Assembly (NCBI GenBank): GCA_016871755.1
Contig: VHCJ01000011.1
Span: 1-64,000 of the forward strand
Source: Verrucomicrobiota bacterium
GTDB taxonomy: Bacteria > Verrucomicrobiota > Verrucomicrobiia > Opitutales > Opitutaceae
DNA: 64,000 bases
Direction: 5' to 3'
Shown here one piece after another: positions 57,952 through 64,000 of the stretch (its first letter is position 1; the number at the start of each line of letters is the position of its first letter). The position numbers and the translations under genes are program-made. The notes below the pieces were generated by a model, which did not search any database, was not told the DNA's origin, and saw only the letters and a program-made list of their open reading frames with translations.

Positions 57952-58063
57952 CGGGTGACAGCCGGAGGCTGGCCGCCTCCCGCCCCGCCCGCAAGCCTGC
58001 AGGTCACCCCGGGCGGCGCGAGATGGCCATTGCCGCCGCGTCGGGGTCCGCCACCCTCCCGCC

Positions 58064-58597
58064 ATGGAGATCACGCTGATCGCCGCCCAGTCCCTCGACG
58101 GTTTCATCACCCGCCATGCCGAGCCGGGGACGGCCTTTACTTCGTCCGAGGACCAGCGCCACTTCGCCGCGGCGCTGCAACGCCATGACGCGTCGATCAT
58201 GGGCGGAGAGACATATCGGGTATCGCGCGCCTTCATCCGCGACCGCCTGACGCTGGCGCGTCGCCGGGTGGTGCTGACCCGCGCGCCGGAGCGGTTCGCG
58301 GGCGACGCGGTCCCGGGGTGTCTGGAATTCACGGCGGAGCCCGTCGAGGCCTTGGTCGCGCGCCTGCGCTCGCTCGGACACCGGAGCTGCGCCCTGCTCG
58401 GCGGAGCCCAGATCCATCAGCTCTTCCTCGCCCGTGGACTGGTCGACGGCCTTGAATTGACGCTGGAGCCCCGCCTCTTCGGCCGCGGCACGCCGCTGGT
58501 GGATGGCCTCGCTGACGCGCGGCTGCAACTGATCGAGTGCCGTCCCTTGGAGGCGAGCAGCACGCTGCTCGCCCGGTACCGGGTTCTGCGCGCATAG
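58064..58597 (+). CDS. Dihydrofolate reductase-fold / RibD C-terminal-like reductase
   Basis: The 177-residue protein has the RibD C-terminal pattern: [14 protein letters not shown] at the first strand, [14 protein letters not shown] (the nucleotide-phosphate loop), [18 protein letters not shown] near the NADPH-binding end, and [14 protein letters not shown]. It is a stand-alone domain without the RibD deaminase, as in many small DHFR-like proteins. It likely reduces a small carbonyl substrate with NADPH, but whether it takes part in riboflavin synthesis cannot be told. Confidence 0.82.
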   Translation: MEITLIAAQSLDGFITRHAEPGTAFTSSEDQRHFAAALQRHDASIMGGETYRVSRAFIRDRLTLARRRVVLTRAPERFAGDAVPGCLEFTAEPVEALVARLRSLGHRSCALLGGAQIHQLFLARGLVDGLELTLEPRLFGRGTPLVDGLADARLQLIECRPLEASSTLLARYRVLRA

Positions 58598-58771
58598 CGC
58601 GGCTTCCGCGGGACGCGTGCAGGCGCCGCGCGTTGCGTCCGAGCCCACACGCTCAGTCCCAGCCGGTGACGACGCAATCCTGTCCCGCGCACCGCGCTGA
58701 AGATTCACGTACCGGCTTGGGAGATCGCGTCCTGCGCCACGAGGCCGCGTGGTTCCTGCAAGCTCGCGCGC

Positions 58772-60691
<1,920 letters not shown>

Positions 60692-60800
60692 GCGTTGAGG
60701 GTGCGCGGGAACTGGGCCGGGACGAGCGCAATCGCCGCGCGACCGGATTCCCGCGTGCGCTTTGTCTCGCCTTTGCGCGGGATTGCTCCGCACTGCGGGG

Positions 60801-62225
60801 ATGCCGTTCTCGCAGCTTGGTCTGCATTCCAGTCTCGTCCGTGGTGCCCAGGCGATGGGCTACGCCGATCCCACGCCGATCCAACTTCGCGCGATCCCGA
60901 TTGTGCTGTCGGGCCGCGACCTGATCGCCTCCGCCCAAACCGGCACGGGCAAGACCGCGGCCTTCGCCCTCCCCGTGCTCAACCGCCTCGGCCCCCACAA
61001 GGCCGGCGCCCCGCGTGTCCTCGTGCTGGAACCGACGCGCGAACTCGCCGCGCAGGTGGAGACGTCGTTCCGCGACCTCGGCCGGTTCACCGACCTGCGC
61101 GCGACCGTGCTGCACGGCGGCGTCGGCTACGGCCGCCAGCGCAGCGACCTCCGTGCGGGCGCCGACATCGTCGTCGCCACCGTGGGCCGCCTCCTCGATT
61201 TCCTGCAGGAGCGCACGCTGCGGCTGGACGCGGTCGAGGTGTTGATCCTCGACGAGGTCGACCGCATGCTCGACATGGGCTTCATCCACGACGTGAAACG
61301 CATCGTCGAGATGTGCCCCAAGCAGCGGCAGACGCTGTTCTTCTCCGCGACGGTGCCGCCGGAGATCGAGGCCGTGGCCCGGTTCGCCCTGCGCGATCCC
61401 GCCCGCGTCGAGATCGGCGTCGCCCGCTCCGTCAACGAATCCGTGAAGCACGCGCTCTATCCGGTCCGCTTCGAGCAGAAGTTCGACCTCCTCCTCGCGC
61501 TGCTTGAGCGCACGGATTTCCAGAGCGTGATCATCTTCTCCCGCACGAAGCACGGCGCAGACCGCATTGCGCGCAAACTGAAGGCGGCGAACCATTCCGT
61601 GGCCGTTCTCCACGCGAACCGGTCGCAGAACCAGCGGATCGAGGCCCTGGCCGGCTTCAAGGCCGGGCGCTACGAGATCATGGTCGCGACCGACATCGCC
61701 GCCCGCGGCATCGATGTCGCGGGTGTCTCGCACGTGATCAACTACGACGTCCCGGAGAACCCGGAGGACTACGTGCACCGCATCGGCCGGACCGGTCGGG
61801 CGATGGCCGTGGGCGATGCCTTCACGCTGGCCGAGCCGGACAACGCCGGCGACGTGCGCGACATCGAGCGGTTCATTGGTCAGCGCATCCCGCAGCTTTC
61901 CCTCGACGGCTTCCCCTACCTCGGCGGCGGAGCTCCGGTGATCGACACGCAGCGCCCCGGCGGCGGCGGCGGGGGCCGGCAGCGCGGCGGGCGCCCCGGT
62001 TCTTCGCACGGCCAGCGCCCCGGCGGCGGGCGGCGCCCGCCCGGCCCCTCGGGCGCACCCAGCGGCCACGCGGGGTCCGGAGGTTCCCACCAAGCCGGCG
62101 GCGGATCCGGCCCCGGGGCCGGATTCGGTTCAGGCGGAGGCTCCAGCTCGGGGGGCGGAGTGGGTCGCGGTGGTCCGGGCGCCGCCCACCCTGGAGTCCG
62201 CGGCCGCTTCCGCGGGCGCCGCTAG
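60801..62225 (+). CDS. RhlE-like DEAD-box RNA helicase with Gly/Arg-rich tail and a DEVD motif II
   Basis: The 474-residue protein has the Q motif (YADPTPIQLRAIP), Walker A AQTGTGKTAAF, PTRELAAQV, FSATVPPE, ARGIDVAGVSHVINYDVP and HRIGRTGR. Motif II reads LDEVDRMLDMGF, that is DEVD in place of DEAD, a conservative variant at the third position. The last 100 residues are a low-complexity Gly/Arg/Ser tail (GGGGGGRQRGGRPGSS...) suited to RNA binding. Start ATG at 60801. It is convergent with purM, two bases apart. Confidence 0.92.
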   Translation: MPFSQLGLHSSLVRGAQAMGYADPTPIQLRAIPIVLSGRDLIASAQTGTGKTAAFALPVLNRLGPHKAGAPRVLVLEPTRELAAQVETSFRDLGRFTDLRATVLHGGVGYGRQRSDLRAGADIVVATVGRLLDFLQERTLRLDAVEVLILDEVDRMLDMGFIHDVKRIVEMCPKQRQTLFFSATVPPEIEAVARFALRDPARVEIGVARSVNESVKHALYPVRFEQKFDLLLALLERTDFQSVIIFSRTKHGADRIARKLKAANHSVAVLHANRSQNQRIEALAGFKAGRYEIMVATDIAARGIDVAGVSHVINYDVPENPEDYVHRIGRTGRAMAVGDAFTLAEPDNAGDVRDIERFIGQRIPQLSLDGFPYLGGGAPVIDTQRPGGGGGGRQRGGRPGSSHGQRPGGGRRPPGPSGAPSGHAGSGGSHQAGGGSGPGAGFGSGGGSSSGGGVGRGGPGAAHPGVRGRFRGRR

Positions 62226-62226
62226 C

Positions 62227-63333
62227 CTAGCGCACCTGCAACGTGTCGCCCTCGAACGCGAGGCCGAGGGGCGGGACGGTCACCGCCTTGCGTGCCCCGT
62301 CGCGACGCACCTCGCCCGCGATCCACGCATCGTGGCCCGCCTCCTGCGCCGCCATCACGACGGCGGCGGCCGCCGCCGCCGGCACGTAGGCCGCGAAGCC
62401 AACGCCCATGTTGAAGGTGGCGTAGGCCTCACGCAACGAGACCGGACCCGCCTCCATGATGAACTGGAACAGGGCCGGGATTTCCCGCGGCGTATGGATC
62501 TCGTAGACGAAGGGCTCCTCGGCGCGCATCAGCTTGCGCCAACCATGCCCGGTGACGTGGGCGAGGTAGTGCAGCGGCAGGCCCCGCTCGAGACAAAGAC
62601 GCACGAACCGCACGTAGATCACCGACGGCGCGAGCAGGGCTTCACCGTAGGTGCGGGGATCGCCGTGCGCGATGGGCGTGTGGTAGCCTTTGGGCAGTCG
62701 CTCGGCGATGAGCCGGCACAGCGAGAGCCCGTTGGTCTGCACGCCCGACGAGGCGAGGAACACAATCGCGTCGCCCTCGCGCACCGCACCGGAAATGCGG
62801 TCCGACTTCGGGGCGATGCGGCCCACCGCGGATCCGGCGAGCACGATCGTGTCGGGATTGACCACGCCCTTGAGCGTCGGCGTCTCGCCGCCGCCCCAGA
62901 CGGCGCCGGACTGGCGGCACCCCTCGGCGAACCCCTCCACGAGCAACGCCATCCGCTCTGCATCCGCGAACCATCCGGAATCCCCCACTGCGGCATGCAT
63001 GGCGACGGAGACCGGCAACGCGCCGCAGGTGATCAGATCATTGACGATCGTCGCCACCGTATCGATCGCGATCTCGCGGTAGCAGCACCGCCCGCCCTCG
63101 CGACGGAACGCATCGGCAACGAGGTTCTTCGTGCCGAGCCCCTCCTCGACATGCGCGAGAAAATGGTCCGGGCCTTCCAAGAGGTAAGCGCTCTCGCCGC
63201 GGACGGAGGCCGGCTCCTCATACCCGTGCGCGGCGAGCGCACCGGCGGTCGAGCGCGCGGCCCGCTGACAGGCCCGCTTGAAGGCGTCGAGTTGGTCGTA
63301 ACTCACGCCGGAGGACTCGTAGTTCAAGCTCAT
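62227..63333 (-). CDS. purM: Phosphoribosylformylglycinamidine cyclo-ligase (AIR synthetase)
   Basis: PurM closes FGAM to AIR with ATP in purine synthesis. The 368-residue protein starts NYESSGVSYDQLDAFKR and shows GTKNLVADAFRREG, VNDLITCGALPVS, VWGGGETPTLKGVV, LASSGVQTNGLSLCR and VTGHGWRKLMR. These correspond to PurM core motifs, though several residues differ from the proteobacterial consensus, marking a divergent branch. Its start overlaps the purF stop by one base (TGATG), so the two are translated together. Confidence 0.85.
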   Translation of the reverse strand: MSLNYESSGVSYDQLDAFKRACQRAARSTAGALAAHGYEEPASVRGESAYLLEGPDHFLAHVEEGLGTKNLVADAFRREGGRCCYREIAIDTVATIVNDLITCGALPVSVAMHAAVGDSGWFADAERMALLVEGFAEGCRQSGAVWGGGETPTLKGVVNPDTIVLAGSAVGRIAPKSDRISGAVREGDAIVFLASSGVQTNGLSLCRLIAERLPKGYHTPIAHGDPRTYGEALLAPSVIYVRFVRLCLERGLPLHYLAHVTGHGWRKLMRAEEPFVYEIHTPREIPALFQFIMEAGPVSLREAYATFNMGVGFAAYVPAAAAAAVVMAAQEAGHDAWIAGEVRRDGARKAVTVPPLGLAFEGDTLQVR

Positions 63334-64000
63334 CAATAGGACCGCCCCACGTTGCGCTCGTAATAATTCACGTAGGCCTGATTCACCACCCGGTAGCCAC
63401 CGGGGGTCGGGTAGTTGCCGGTGAAGTACCAGTCCCCCGCACTGCCCGGCACGGCGGCGTGCAGGTTGCCGATCGTCTGGAACAGGATCCGGATCTCCCC
63501 CTTCCACTCCGTGTCCTTGGGACGGACCAACTCGGTGATGCGCGCCGCGATCTCGTCATCCGAGAAGGGAGCGTAGATGCCCCGAACCCGGTTCTCGAGC
63601 GCCGCGTCGGCAGGACGCTCCACCTCGGCGCGGCAGGCCCGGTAGGTCTCCTCCAGCAGGTCGTTCATGCCCCGCTCCTTGATGAGCGAAATCGCGGCCT
63701 CGAAGGCGATGAACTTGCCGAGCTCAGACATGTCGATCCCGTAGCAGTCCGGATATCGGATCTGCGGGGCGGTTGAGACGATGACGATCCGGCGCGGCTG
63801 CAGGCGGGTCAGGATCCGCAGAATCGAGCGGCGCAGCGTGGTGCCGCGGACGATCGAGTCGTCGACGCAGACGAGATTGTCGTCCGGTCGCACCGAGCCG
63901 TACGTGATGTCGTAGACGTGGCTGGCGAGCTGGTTGCGGAAGCTCTCCTGGCCGATGAAGGTGCGGATCTTGACGTCCTTGCTGACCACCTTCTCGCCAC
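63333..64000 (-). CDS. purF: Amidophosphoribosyltransferase, C-terminal part (runs off window)
   Basis: PurF makes phosphoribosylamine from PRPP and glutamine, the first committed step of purine synthesis. Only the phosphoribosyltransferase half is inside the window. It has RTFIGQESFRNQLASHVYDI, the PRPP loop LVCVDDSIVRGTTLRR and PPQIRYPDCYGIDM-like APQIRYPDCYGIDM, all standard. The frame is open to the window edge with no start, so the glutaminase half lies beyond 64000. It is upstream of purM and overlaps it, an operon like those in many bacteria. Confidence 0.9.
   Translation of the reverse strand, partial: GEKVVSKDVKIRTFIGQESFRNQLASHVYDITYGSVRPDDNLVCVDDSIVRGTTLRRSILRILTRLQPRRIVIVSTAPQIRYPDCYGIDMSELGKFIAFEAAISLIKERGMNDLLEETYRACRAEVERPADAALENRVRGIYAPFSDDEIAARITELVRPKDTEWKGEIRILFQTIGNLHAAVPGSAGDWYFTGNYPTPGGYRVVNQAYVNYYERNVGRSY

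Overview
The window is high-GC, densely coded chromosomal DNA from a bacterium that I place in Verrucomicrobiota, probably near Opitutales. The main reasons are a pseudopilin cassette of the verrucomicrobial 'Verru_Chthon' A-D type, a Dxs with atypical thiamine-site motifs, and leader-poor genes with many GTG/TTG starts. No ribosomal RNA marker is present, so the placement is an inference. Gene starts were chosen from overlaps, visible Shine-Dalgarno sequences, signal peptides and family lengths.

Layout. 1-5572: the end of an IS3-like insertion sequence abuts a urate oxidase gene (puuD) that has lost its 5' part. A purine-scavenging group follows: xanthine/guanine phosphoribosyltransferase, adenine deaminase, an exported nucleosidase and an AzgA/NCS2-type purine permease. 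5785-8173: a small accessory module holds a GNAT toxin, a DUF1778 antitoxin with a perfect palindromic operator, and a tyrosine recombinase; it lies upstream of a tRNA-CAU gene (8174-8248). 8295-14300: a five-gene pseudopilin operon in GspG-H-I-J-K order that also matches the Verru_Chthon D, B, C, A proteins, with unusually long prepilin leaders. 14412-24722: housekeeping genes acs, rho, an unrecognised conserved protein, hisF, xseB, dxs, prmC and prfA. 24837-36128: a HAD phosphatase, a small lipoprotein, an MFS transporter convergent with an enolase-superfamily enzyme, a TonB-dependent receptor, a CrtI-like FAD oxidoreductase and an M16 protease. 36146-41748: RNase R, a decayed DUF5069-like gene with two lesions, and a two-subunit molybdenum hydroxylase. 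42007-53743: B-family DNA polymerase, small membrane protein, GT2 glycosyltransferase, SNF2 helicase, M23 peptidase, HemW, a TIG-type lipoprotein, an endonuclease/phosphatase-fold protein and an M48 protease. 54195-57951: a membrane glycosyltransferase and the GDP-L-fucose pathway (gmd, fcl). 58064-64000: a RibD/DHFR-fold reductase, two divergent DEAD-box helicases, then purM and the 3' part of purF, which runs off the window.

How the parts fit. The first five genes form a route from extracellular nucleosides to free bases, then to uptake, deamination, salvage or oxidation. Insertion-sequence damage has probably cost the urate step unless a second copy exists. purF-purM at the far end give the opposing de novo route. 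The pseudopilin operon has no secretion ATPase, platform protein or secretin nearby, so it must use machinery encoded elsewhere. The toxin-antitoxin-integrase module is the clearest recent acquisition. Nothing in the window is a certain new system; the pseudopilin cassette and the TA-integrase module are the best candidates for follow-up.
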